A DNA stretch of 64,000 bases from Planctomycetota bacterium. GTDB lineage: Bacteria > Planctomycetota > MHYJ01 > JACQXL01 > JACQZI01. The notes under the pieces were generated by a model. It had not been told where the DNA came from, did no database searches, and was given only the letters and a program-made list of their open reading frames with translations. The position numbers and the translations under genes were made by a program. Below are positions 24,071 through 31,917 of the stretch, one piece after another (within the stretch, counting starts at the first letter, position 1; each line of letters opens with the position of its first letter). The stretch spans positions 171,689 through 235,688 of the forward strand of contig JACQZI010000010.1 of assembly GCA_016207825.1 (NCBI GenBank), in the 5' to 3' direction.

Positions 24071-26881
24071 TTATAAGTTTCCTTCCACGATTTTGATTTC
24101 GGCTGGAGTTAGACCATACAGTTTATAAACCAATTCATCAATCTCGCGGTCGGTTTCGGTAATCTGGTTCTGGAGTTGGTCTTTCTCGTTGCCTTTGGCG
24201 GCTTGGATTTTCTTGTTCAGGGCAAGCATTATATTAACCAATGCTATCATCTTGCTGTAGAGTTTCTTTTCCACAGAAGACGATAAATTAATTTTGCGAA
24301 CAGGTAACTGCGCTAAATGCCCTCGTTTTACTTGGGCAAGGGCTTCACCCTTTTCCGGATTTATAATTGTTTGATAAAACCAATTTAATAATCGCGAGTT
24401 AAGAAGGCCTAATATGTAATGCAAGCTTATATCTTTTTCACTCGGCAAAATAGTATATAAATTATCGCGAACAATAAATTGCTCTTGGTCTATTACAGCA
24501 ACCAAAGAGTCTCCGGTTTGTCGTATAACTATTTTTTCAGGTGCATCATAACCTGCAGAATATCGAGGTTCCGCAAGCCAGTCACCAAAACTAATCCAAT
24601 AAGCATTGTTCCAAAGAATTTGATACTTTTGAATAAGGCTTCCTCTTAATAAAGGACGAAATGTTGAATTGAGTTTCTTTTCTGAAACAAATGGTTTTTC
24701 ATCCACGATTTTGCGTGTCTGATGAGGGCTGCCTTTCCCTACCTGAAAAGGCTTTGCGCCCTGCGTAATAATACACACTTTATCAAGAACAGGAAATCTC
24801 CGTAATTTATTGGCAAAGCCAGTTAATTCTGGTCTTTCAAGGATGTTGACGGGTTTTCCATTAGTATCTTGCCATCTTTGTTGTGGGATAAAGTATTCGC
24901 TTTGCGTATTGTCTTTTTCGACAACTGTAATCATGATTTTAGAGGCTGATTTTGAGATTACTTTTCTGATAATAACTATTTCCGTATCTACCGTAGCTTC
25001 TAAGAAAACTGGATGACGGTAATGAACTATGTTTTCAACTTGTGTTTTGCTAAAAACATATTGCCTGATTTTATTAGACTGAATATTTAGAAGCCAAGTA
25101 TTTGGAATAATCATACCAAATAAACCACTTTTCCTTAGCAAGGAAAGAGATTTTTCGAGGAATAATATATAAGAATCTAATTGATAATCTTGGGATTCAA
25201 ATTTAGCCAATAAATACTTTGTTGTATTTGAAGACAACAAAGCACCATACGGTGGGTTTCCAATGACCACGTCAAACCCGCCCTTTTTCATAACCCTATC
25301 AAACTGTTTGTCCCAGTTGAATGGTTTCACCTTATACCAGTCATCGCCGAAATATTTCTTTAATGATATGGCATCACCGGAGACGAGCGAATTACCGCAT
25401 TTAATATTACTGTTTAACATTGGGAGAACCGCCTGCCCGGAGATGAAAGACTCCCCGTCAAGCATCTTTAACATCAGGGATAGTTTGGTTACCTCTACTG
25501 CCTGTTCATCTAAATCCACGCCAAAGATATGGTCAAGCAGAATCTTCCGCTTTTCGAAGATATCAAGCTGGGGTAATTGTTCTTCATCTTTGAGTTGCAA
25601 TTTCTTCTGCCCGGCAGAGTGCTTCAATTTAAGTTTCTTTTGCCTACGGTAGTAATTTATCATTTCCTCATAAGCCCTGATAAGGAAACTGCCTGAGCCG
25701 CAAGCCGGGTCTAATATCTTTAATTCCTTAATCTTTTTGGGAGGCAATTCCTTTAAGAGCTTGCCGATAGTATTTTGCACGATATAGTCAACGATATATT
25801 GAGGCGTGTAATAAACGCCCCCGGCTTTCCTGACATCCGGCTTCATTTCGTATTTGACCTGTTGCTCAGTTAATTTGATAGTATAACCCAGGTATTCTTC
25901 ATAGATATTCCCCAGCACTTCCAGCGGGATGACATCGAATTGGTAAGGGTTATAGGTTTCCTTGATGATTTGTTCCATTACCGGGAAGTCAATAGCTAAA
26001 TTTGCCTCCCATTCTTTGGGGCTGAAAAGGTCGCTATCAAAAGTGTTGTTGTAGCTTTTAAACTCTTCTTTGAGCAATAGCATGGTATTGGTGCCGATGG
26101 ATTCTGTCCGTTCTCCAAACAGTTCGGATAGTTTCTTACGGTGTACCAGCCCGCGGTCTTCGCAGGAGCGCATAAAGACAATCCGGTCAAGGAGTTTCTG
26201 GGTAATTTCCTTTAGGTAATGGGCGTCCTTTTCCTTGTCGCCGGAATCAAAGAGCGCAGGATTATTCTTGTATATGTCTTTGGCTAATGCCTCCCGCCAT
26301 TCTTTGAGGTCTTTAAGGATTGCCTTGTCTACAGGCAGTTTTTCCAGATTGGATTTCTTTAAGAGAAGTTTATCAAGAGTGCCGTTTAACGCCGATTCCT
26401 TGGAAAGAGGCCAGATATCGTCGTCAAAGGAATCAAGATAAAAGTTCAGCTTGCCGTATATTTTACGGCCTTTGATTGTATTTCTTAAATCAGGTTTGAC
26501 GGTAACATCAAAAAGCCAGCTTTCTTCAAAGTTAGTCAGGAGGACAAACGGGACGCCTCTTTTATTATAGCCGTATTTCAGAACCTGTTCGGTATGGGCG
26601 GAAAGACCGTCTTTGGGTGTTTTGGCTTCAACGAATATTTTTATCTTGCCGTCTATTTTTAACCCGTAATCAACCCTGCCCCGTGAAACTGATTCTTCAG
26701 GGCTGACTTCATCGCGGTTAGTTATATCCCAGCCCAGGACGTCTTTTAGGAATGGATTGATAAAAGCCATTTTGGTGGCTTCTTCGTTATAAGTTTCTAT
26801 CTTGCCGGCGGATTTCTCGCTTTCAAACTTCTCTATTAGTTTGGCGAGATTTTCTTTGGCAGTTTCTTTGGTTAGGGGCAT
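24071..26881 (-). CDS. Type IIG-like restriction-modification enzyme (Eco57I-like)
   Basis: A single 936-residue polypeptide. The N-terminal nuclease domain has RVDYGLKIDGKIKIFVEAKTP (D ... E-A-K, about residues 69-90). An N6-adenine methyltransferase follows, with motif I LDPACGSGSFLIRAYEE (about 390) and motif IV FDVVIGNPPYGAL (about 535). The C-terminal third is the target recognition region, ending in a coiled-coil-like segment (ALNKKIQAAKGNEKDQLQNQ). Such enzymes methylate and cleave by one chain. The gene is the first of three minus-strand genes forming a small island. Its promoter abuts the ATG, with no ribosome binding site. Confidence 0.9.
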   Translation of the reverse strand: MPLTKETAKENLAKLIEKFESEKSAGKIETYNEEATKMAFINPFLKDVLGWDITNRDEVSPEESVSRGRVDYGLKIDGKIKIFVEAKTPKDGLSAHTEQVLKYGYNKRGVPFVLLTNFEESWLFDVTVKPDLRNTIKGRKIYGKLNFYLDSFDDDIWPLSKESALNGTLDKLLLKKSNLEKLPVDKAILKDLKEWREALAKDIYKNNPALFDSGDKEKDAHYLKEITQKLLDRIVFMRSCEDRGLVHRKKLSELFGERTESIGTNTMLLLKEEFKSYNNTFDSDLFSPKEWEANLAIDFPVMEQIIKETYNPYQFDVIPLEVLGNIYEEYLGYTIKLTEQQVKYEMKPDVRKAGGVYYTPQYIVDYIVQNTIGKLLKELPPKKIKELKILDPACGSGSFLIRAYEEMINYYRRQKKLKLKHSAGQKKLQLKDEEQLPQLDIFEKRKILLDHIFGVDLDEQAVEVTKLSLMLKMLDGESFISGQAVLPMLNSNIKCGNSLVSGDAISLKKYFGDDWYKVKPFNWDKQFDRVMKKGGFDVVIGNPPYGALLSSNTTKYLLAKFESQDYQLDSYILFLEKSLSLLRKSGLFGMIIPNTWLLNIQSNKIRQYVFSKTQVENIVHYRHPVFLEATVDTEIVIIRKVISKSASKIMITVVEKDNTQSEYFIPQQRWQDTNGKPVNILERPELTGFANKLRRFPVLDKVCIITQGAKPFQVGKGSPHQTRKIVDEKPFVSEKKLNSTFRPLLRGSLIQKYQILWNNAYWISFGDWLAEPRYSAGYDAPEKIVIRQTGDSLVAVIDQEQFIVRDNLYTILPSEKDISLHYILGLLNSRLLNWFYQTIINPEKGEALAQVKRGHLAQLPVRKINLSSSVEKKLYSKMIALVNIMLALNKKIQAAKGNEKDQLQNQITETDREIDELVYKLYGLTPAEIKIVEGNL

Positions 26882-26890
26882 ATGTTTTTT

Positions 26891-26919
26891 AGTATACCTT
26901 TTCCTCTATCGTTATTCAA
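26891..26919 (-). promoter_or_regulatory. Promoter of the type IIG gene, leaderless arrangement
   Basis: Minus strand: TTGAAT (26919-26914), 17-nt spacer, TATACT (26896-26891), then 9 nt to the ATG at 26881. Only about 3 nt of leader would be expected. Confidence 0.6.
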
Positions 26920-26976
26920 TCTTTTTCAGGAGTATTTATCAGCACACCTCACGTTAATCTGCGGTTATAGTTTTAC

Positions 26977-27005
26977 TTGACAACTGATTTAATAAGATTT
27001 ATCCT
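26977..27005 (+). promoter_or_regulatory. Sigma-70-type promoter of cdhD-fhs
   Basis: TTGACA (26977-26982), 17-nt spacer, TATCCT (27000-27005). It is followed by AAGGAGAG about 15 nt later and the ATG at 27033. The leader is about 20 nt, so this transcript, unlike several others here, has a normal ribosome binding site. Confidence 0.65.
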
Positions 27006-27032
27006 ATCGCAATAGGTTTAAGGAGAGCTAAT

Positions 27033-27998
27033 ATGCCGGTAACAAAAATGCTCGAAAAATGGTCGGGTCAAGTCCAGGAAATCACTATCGGCGCAACCAA
27101 ATCAGAAGGCGGCTCCAGAACCAAATCCGTAAAAGTCGGCGGGGAAACCGCCATGCCTTTCCTCCATGAAGATGGAAAGATGCCCAATAAGCCCCTTATT
27201 GCCATGGAAGTCCTGGACTGGGTTCCGCCGGACTGGCACCCGGTTCTCAAGGAAACCTTTAAAGACGTCTTAAATAATCCCGCCAAATGGGCAAAGAAAT
27301 GCCAGGATGAATACGGAGCTGACCTTATCTGCCTCAAACTCCTGGGCGCCCATCCAGAAAATAATAATACCTCCACGGCAGATATTGTCAAAACCGTCAA
27401 GGCCGTCAAAGATGCCGTCGGTTTACCCATCATTATCTGGGGATGCGGCAACGCGGAAAAGGATAACCAGCTTTTCCCGGCAATCAGCCAGGCATTGAAA
27501 GGCGAAAGAGCCCTTCTGGGGACAGCTACCCAGGATAACTACAAAACGCTCGCCGCCACCTGCATCGCGGATGGGCATAACATCATCGCGGAAAGCCCGC
27601 TTGATATAAATATCTGCAAACAGATCAATATCCTGCTTTCCGATATGGATATGCCCTTTGAACGCATCGTCATCTTCCCGACGACCGGGGCAATCGGTTA
27701 TGGATTTGAATACGCTTATTCCATAATGGAACGCACCCGGCTGGCCGCCCTGGGCGGCGACAGCGCCATGGCCTGCCCTATAATCGGAGTCGTCTCTTCC
27801 GAAGCCTGGAAGACCAAGGAAGCCAAGGCGCCCGAATCCGAAATGCCCGGCTGGGGCGCACTGACCGAAAGGGCCATTTCCTGGGAAACAATAACTGCCT
27901 GCGGATTCCTGCTCGCCGGTGCCGATATATTAATTATGTACCACCCGAAATCGGTGGAACTGCTTAAGAAATATATCGAGCAGATGATGGCACGCTAA
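27033..27998 (+). CDS. cdhD: Acetyl-CoA decarbonylase/synthase subunit delta (corrinoid iron-sulfur protein small subunit)
   Basis: A 321-residue TIM-barrel protein. It begins VTKMLEKWSGQVQEITIG, then has KSVKVGGETAMPFLHEDG and PLIAMEVLDW, sequence typical of the CdhD/AcsD delta subunit. With the gamma subunit it forms the corrinoid protein that passes the methyl group from methyl-tetrahydrofolate to acetyl-CoA synthase in the Wood-Ljungdahl pathway. The gene starts behind AAGGAGAG and is followed 38 nt later by fhs, so C1 entry and methyl transfer are encoded together. The gamma subunit, CODH and ACS genes are not in the window. Confidence 0.93.
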   Translation: MPVTKMLEKWSGQVQEITIGATKSEGGSRTKSVKVGGETAMPFLHEDGKMPNKPLIAMEVLDWVPPDWHPVLKETFKDVLNNPAKWAKKCQDEYGADLICLKLLGAHPENNNTSTADIVKTVKAVKDAVGLPIIIWGCGNAEKDNQLFPAISQALKGERALLGTATQDNYKTLAATCIADGHNIIAESPLDINICKQINILLSDMDMPFERIVIFPTTGAIGYGFEYAYSIMERTRLAALGGDSAMACPIIGVVSSEAWKTKEAKAPESEMPGWGALTERAISWETITACGFLLAGADILIMYHPKSVELLKKYIEQMMAR

Positions 27999-28036
27999 AG
28001 GCCATCATCCCTGCCCTAAAGCGAAAGGGAAAAACA

Positions 28037-29779
28037 ATGGCAGAATCAACCTCCAAATCCAAAAGCGGAGCGAAGCGTCGTCCCGAGGATGTCAAACCCG
28101 ATATCGAAATCGCCCAAGCGGCAAAGATAAAACCGATTACCCAAATCGCCAAGACTCTCGGCATTGACGAACGCTATATCGAGCCATACGGGCATTACAA
28201 AGCCAAAATCAGCCTTGATTTGCTGGATACGCTTAAGAATAAGCCGCTCGGGAAATATATAGTCGTCACGGCAATCACCCCAACACCCCTGGGAGAAGGC
28301 AAGACCGTCACAACAATCGGGCTTTCCATGGCATTGAATCACATCGGTAAAAACGCGGTTACCTGCATACGCCAGCCCTCGCTCGGTCCGGTCTTCGGGA
28401 TTAAAGGCGGCGCGGCCGGCGGCGGATATTCCCAAGTCATCCCGATGGAGGATTTCAACCTGCACCTAACCGGCGATGTCCACGCGGTCAGCATCACCCA
28501 CAATCTCTTGGCCGCATTCATTGATAACAGCATCTACCACGGTAACAAGCTTGATATCGACCCGAAAAATATCTTCTGGCGGCGGGTGGTCGATATCAGC
28601 GACCGCGCGCTCAGGAATATAATCACCGGTCTTAACGACGAGAAACTGCAGAGAGAAACCGGGTTTGATATCGCGGTTGCCTCCGAAGTAATGGCGATAC
28701 TCGCGCTGACGGCGGACCTGAAGGATTTAAGGAAACGGCTGGGAAGAATCGTGGTCGCCACGGATAAAAATGGAAAGCCGGTAACGGCGGACGACCTTAA
28801 ATGCGCCGGTTCCATGGCGATACTGATGAAAGACGCGCTTAAGCCGAATCTCCTGCAGACCCTGGAAAACACGCCCTGTTTCGTGCACGCGGGGCCTTTC
28901 GGGAACATCGCGCACGGGAACAATTCCATCATTGCCGACCGGATGGCGCTGCGCTTGAGCGATTACGTGGTGACGGAAAGCGGATTCGGGGCGGATTGCG
29001 GCGCGGAGAAATTCATCAATATCAAATGCCGGGTGAGTGGGTTAAAACCTGATTGCGCGGTGATAGTCGCTTCCATCCGCGCGCTCAAGATGCACGGAGG
29101 CCTGGGCAAAATAGTCGCCGGGAAGCCCCTGCCCGAAGAGCTGAAGAAAGAAAACCTCGGCGCCTTGGAAAAAGGCTGCGCCAACCTTGAGAAACACATA
29201 GAAAATATGCTGCTCCACGGCGTGCCGGTGGTGGTGGCTATCAATAAATTCACCACGGATACGGAAAAGGAAATCGAACTGGTCAGGGAAATCGCCCGGA
29301 AAGCCGGCGCCCAAGACGCCCTCACCTGCGATGTCTGGGCGAACGGCGGCGCGGGCGGAACGGACCTGGCCATGGCGGTCGCCAAGGCCGCGGACAAGCC
29401 TTCCAAATTCAGGTTCCTCTACGAAACGGAATGGCCCATAAAGAAAAAGATTGAGACTATCGCCACCAAAATCTACGGCGCCAAGGACGTTCACTACGAG
29501 CCCCTGGCAGAGGAAAAGATTAAAATGTATACGGAACTCGGCTATGACAAATTGCCGATTTGCATGGCAAAAACGCATCTTTCCCTGTCACACGACCCTG
29601 AATTAAAAGGAAGGCCTTCGGGATTTACTTTGCCGGTAAGGGACGTCCGCGCTTCGATAGGAGCAGGGTTCCTGTATCCATTATGCGGGAAGATGATGAC
29701 CATGCCGGGTTTGCCGAGCAATCCGGCCGGCGCGCATTATGATATCACGGATGAAGGAAAGGTGCTGGGACTGTTCTAA
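28037..29779 (+). CDS. fhs: Formate-tetrahydrofolate ligase
   Basis: A 580-residue enzyme of full length. Motifs include the P-loop TPTPLGEGKTVTTIGLSMAL (about residue 85), RQPSLGPVFGIKGGAAGGGY, and the conserved C-terminal region LPICMAKTHLSLSHDP. It activates formate with ATP onto tetrahydrofolate, the first tetrahydrofolate step of the methyl branch of the Wood-Ljungdahl pathway, and also feeds purine and serine C1 pools. The extra N-terminal 25 residues (STSKSKSGAKRRPEDVK) are low complexity. It is cotranscribed with cdhD. The ribosome binding site is weak (AAAGGGA). Confidence 0.97.
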   Translation: MAESTSKSKSGAKRRPEDVKPDIEIAQAAKIKPITQIAKTLGIDERYIEPYGHYKAKISLDLLDTLKNKPLGKYIVVTAITPTPLGEGKTVTTIGLSMALNHIGKNAVTCIRQPSLGPVFGIKGGAAGGGYSQVIPMEDFNLHLTGDVHAVSITHNLLAAFIDNSIYHGNKLDIDPKNIFWRRVVDISDRALRNIITGLNDEKLQRETGFDIAVASEVMAILALTADLKDLRKRLGRIVVATDKNGKPVTADDLKCAGSMAILMKDALKPNLLQTLENTPCFVHAGPFGNIAHGNNSIIADRMALRLSDYVVTESGFGADCGAEKFINIKCRVSGLKPDCAVIVASIRALKMHGGLGKIVAGKPLPEELKKENLGALEKGCANLEKHIENMLLHGVPVVVAINKFTTDTEKEIELVREIARKAGAQDALTCDVWANGGAGGTDLAMAVAKAADKPSKFRFLYETEWPIKKKIETIATKIYGAKDVHYEPLAEEKIKMYTELGYDKLPICMAKTHLSLSHDPELKGRPSGFTLPVRDVRASIGAGFLYPLCGKMMTMPGLPSNPAGAHYDITDEGKVLGLF

Positions 29780-29825
29780 GCCATCCCACTCCGCTTCCCC
29801 TCACGGGATGCCTGCCCTATTCTAC

Positions 29826-29875
29826 AAATGGGACTCCCTATTTATTCGGGGTCCCCGAAACAGAGTGGAGCGGGG
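29826..29875 (-). repeat. Dispersed palindromic element downstream of fhs
   Basis: Contains GGGACTCCCTAT, then ATTCGGGGTCCCCGA, then AGAGTGGAGCGGGG. The same order of blocks, in opposite orientation, is found inside the nfeD gene (62711-62771), and partly at 34006-34110, 30553-30612 and 32258-32294. The element is non-coding here. Confidence 0.7.
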
Positions 29876-29949
29876 CTGGACTATGCTTCGGGAACGCCCA
29901 ATCCTATTATTTTTGTGGGGAGGCAGCTGCTTACACAGATTTGAAATAA

Positions 29950-30237
29950 TTACTGATTGCGACCGGCTTTAACGGCAATGCGTTTATTCCGTTTAGCCTG
30001 TTTGTCTATCAATTCTTTCTTCTTGGCTTTAGGGAAGCCTTTCACCTGGATTTCCCTTTTCATCGCCTTTGCCTGGCCGCCGCAGCGCTCCCGGTAGACC
30101 AATATTGCCGGAGTTCTTGTCCTGGTATAACGCGCGCCTTTGCCGGAATTGTGCATGGCAAGGCGATGCTCAATATCCTTGGTGATGCCGGTGTAGTAGG
30201 TTTTATCTGAGCATTCCAGTATATATAAGTACCACAT
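29950..30237 (-). CDS. Single-domain GIY-YIG endonuclease (UPF0213-like)
   Basis: A 95-residue protein beginning MWYLYILECSDKTYYTGITK, with the two family strands in the form LYI ... YTG, then the conserved Arg of DIEHRLAMHNSGKGA and the catalytic Glu region RERCGGQAKAMKREIQVKGF. GIY-YIG single-domain proteins cut DNA and are often mobile. The intact copy is about 90 bp from a partial tRNA-Leu copy and tRNA-Leu(GAG). Two decayed relatives are at 31641 and 58043. No ribosome binding site is evident. Cellular function is unknown. Confidence 0.88.
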   Translation of the reverse strand: MWYLYILECSDKTYYTGITKDIEHRLAMHNSGKGARYTRTRTPAILVYRERCGGQAKAMKREIQVKGFPKAKKKELIDKQAKRNKRIAVKAGRNQ

Positions 30238-30330
30238 AGGAAAGAGGAATAAACCCTTCGACTACGCTCCCGCCAGAGGCGAGGCTCGCCAAAGGCGGCA
30301 GGGTAACCCTTCGACAAGCTCAGGCTAAAT

Positions 30331-30398
30331 GCGCGGGGCGAGATTTGTCATTTCCCGGATCCCGCTACAGCGGGAAACTCGCAAGCCGCTTGCAGCGC
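30331..30398 (-). pseudogene. Partial tRNA-Leu copy (3' half) interrupted by a palindrome
   Basis: The first 17 bases (30331-30347) are identical to the 3' end of the tRNA-Leu gene at 30447-30528. The next block, AACTCGCAAGCC (about 30376-30387), is also identical to the tRNA. About 28 nt containing CCCGCTACAGCGGG are inserted between them. Homology fades in the variable arm. It is therefore a broken tRNA-Leu copy, not a working gene. Edges are accurate to a few bases. Confidence 0.7.
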
Positions 30399-30446
30399 AT
30401 CTATTCGCGCGTAATTTATTGCTAAAAGAACACTGGCTTTAAGGAT

Positions 30447-30528
30447 TGCGCGGGGCGAGATTTGAACTCGCAAGCCTTGCGGCATACGCCCCTCAAACGT
30501 ACGTGTTTGCCAATTCCACCACCCGCGC
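30447..30528 (-). tRNA. tRNA-Leu (GAG)
   Basis: An 82-nt class II tRNA read on the minus strand from 30528. The 7-bp acceptor stem GCGCGGG/CCCGCGC, the D-arm GGTGGAATTGGCAAAC, the anticodon loop TTGAGGG (anticodon GAG) on stem TACGT/GCGTA, a long variable arm (TGCCGCAAGGC-type) and the TTCAAATC T-loop are all present. CCA is not encoded. Confidence 0.93.
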
Positions 30529-30552
30529 TTATTGTTACATGGATTTAATCCC

Positions 30553-30612
30553 ACTCCTCCCGCCTTGCGGGATACGGGGACACCCGATTATTGGGAATCC
30601 CGAAATGGGCGA
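30553..30612 (+). repeat. Dispersed palindromic element before the radical SAM gene
   Basis: Carries CCCGCCTTGCGGG, then GGGGACACCCGATTA and GGGAATCCCGAAATGGG, the same block order as the copies at 62711 and 34006. It lies directly downstream of the tRNA-Leu start and upstream of the radical SAM gene. The long upstream extension of that reading frame passes through it but is not used. Confidence 0.65.
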
Positions 30613-30690
30613 ATCAGTTTTATCAGTTTAGCCTGTTTACAGAATAAATCAAGAAAAATATATCTTGCCTGCTCGGCTATAATTAATATA

Positions 30691-31626
30691 ATGCAATTGA
30701 TGAGGCGTTATTATTCCTTTAACCAATACCTGAAAGAAACCTTTCCGGGACACCGCATTTACAAGATACCGGTCCATGCCGGCTTAACCTGTCCCAACCG
30801 CGACGGAAAGGCCGGGACCGGAGGCTGTATCTATTGCGATAACCGCTCTTTCAGCCCTAATACGAGACAAAACAAACCATTATCCATAAAAAGTCAGGTT
30901 GAAGAAGGAATGAAATTCTATCGCACCAGGCACCAGGCAGATAAATTCATCGTCTATTTCCAATCTTTCAGCAACACCTATGCACCGATAGAAAAACTAA
31001 GGCAATTATATGATGAAGCAACAGGTTTTCCGGATGTAGTAGGGTTATCCATCGGTACACGGCCGGATTGCGTTTCTGAAGAAACCATCTCTCTTATCAG
31101 TAAATATACTAAAAAATATCTGGTCTGGATGGAATACGGGATCCAGTCAATACACAATAAAACACTTGATTTAATCAACCGGGGGCATACTTACGATGAT
31201 TTCGCCAAGGCGGTAAATATAACCAAGGGCAAAGGTATAAAAATCGCCACCCATATTATCCTGGGACTGCCCGGAGAAACCAAAAACGATATGATAAAAA
31301 CCGCGCAACAGGTCGGATTGCTCGGACTGGATGGCATTAAGATTCATCATCTTTATGTCGCTAAGAATACGGCATTGGAAAACCGGCATAATGAAAGCAA
31401 GGTAAAATTATTGACATTGGGCGAATATATTCCTTTAGTATGTGATATCTTGGAAAACCTGCCTGAAGGAATGGTAATCCAAAGGCTGGTCGGCGAACTT
31501 TCGGAAAGCTATGCCATCGCGCCGGCCTGGAACGTCCCTAAAGCTAAAATACTTTCGATGATAGAAGCGGAACTGGATACTCGCGGCTCTTACCAGGGAA
31601 GGCTTTTTCCGAAAATGCCCCGTTAG
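30691..31626 (+). CDS. Radical SAM protein, TIGR01212-like
   Basis: The start chosen is ATG 30691 (MQLMRRYYSFNQYLKETF), because a TATAAT lies 7 nt before it and the longer frame runs through a repeat. The 311-residue product has GLTCPNRDGKAGTGGCIYCD, the TIGR01212-type cluster (C, then C-x2-C), instead of the plain Cx3Cx2C. Downstream are SIGTRPDC, KKYLVWMEYGIQS and THIILGLPGET. This family is a radical SAM group related to Elp3 without the acetyltransferase; its reaction is not established. The original copy may be leaderless. It lies next to a GIY-YIG remnant and thiE. Confidence 0.88.
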   Translation: MQLMRRYYSFNQYLKETFPGHRIYKIPVHAGLTCPNRDGKAGTGGCIYCDNRSFSPNTRQNKPLSIKSQVEEGMKFYRTRHQADKFIVYFQSFSNTYAPIEKLRQLYDEATGFPDVVGLSIGTRPDCVSEETISLISKYTKKYLVWMEYGIQSIHNKTLDLINRGHTYDDFAKAVNITKGKGIKIATHIILGLPGETKNDMIKTAQQVGLLGLDGIKIHHLYVAKNTALENRHNESKVKLLTLGEYIPLVCDILENLPEGMVIQRLVGELSESYAIAPAWNVPKAKILSMIEAELDTRGSYQGRLFPKMPR

Positions 31627-31640
31627 AGATTAACTAAGCT

Positions 31641-31900
31641 ATGTTTTATACTTATGTGCTATTAAGCAAGAAAGACGGCAAATGGTATACTGGCTATATT
31701 AACGATTTACGGAAACGCTTCAAGGAACATAATGATAACTAGACTGCTTCAACAAAAGGGAGAGGCCTTTGAATTGATGTATTATGAGCATGCGTAAACA
31801 AATATGATGCTTTAGTTCGTGAGAAATACTTAAAAAGCGGGATGGGAAAACGATATCTTAAAAATCGCCTGAAGCGTTTCCTATCTCTAACGGGGTGCGA
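31641..31900 (+). pseudogene. Decayed GIY-YIG endonuclease gene
   Basis: Starts at ATG 31641 with MFYTYVLLSKKDGKWYTGYI then NDLRKRFKEHN, followed by a TAG. Reading through it in the same frame gives TASTKGRG, a TGA, another TGA after IDVL, and then KYDALVREKYLKSGMGKRYL near the C-terminus. The order of these blocks is that of an intact GIY-YIG protein. Three stops in one frame show loss of function. Confidence 0.85.
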
Positions 31901-31917
31901 CAAGTATAAAACTACAG

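Noticed and set aside
30532-30690. N-terminal extension of the radical SAM protein
   Set aside because: It reads through the dispersed palindromic repeat and lacks an initiation signal; the ATG at 30691 has a TATAAT 7 nt upstream and starts family-like sequence.
31641-31900. Second selenoprotein because of in-frame TGA codons
   Set aside because: The frame also has a TAG and two TGAs, the gene family is GIY-YIG without Sec, and no hairpin follows; it is a pseudogene.
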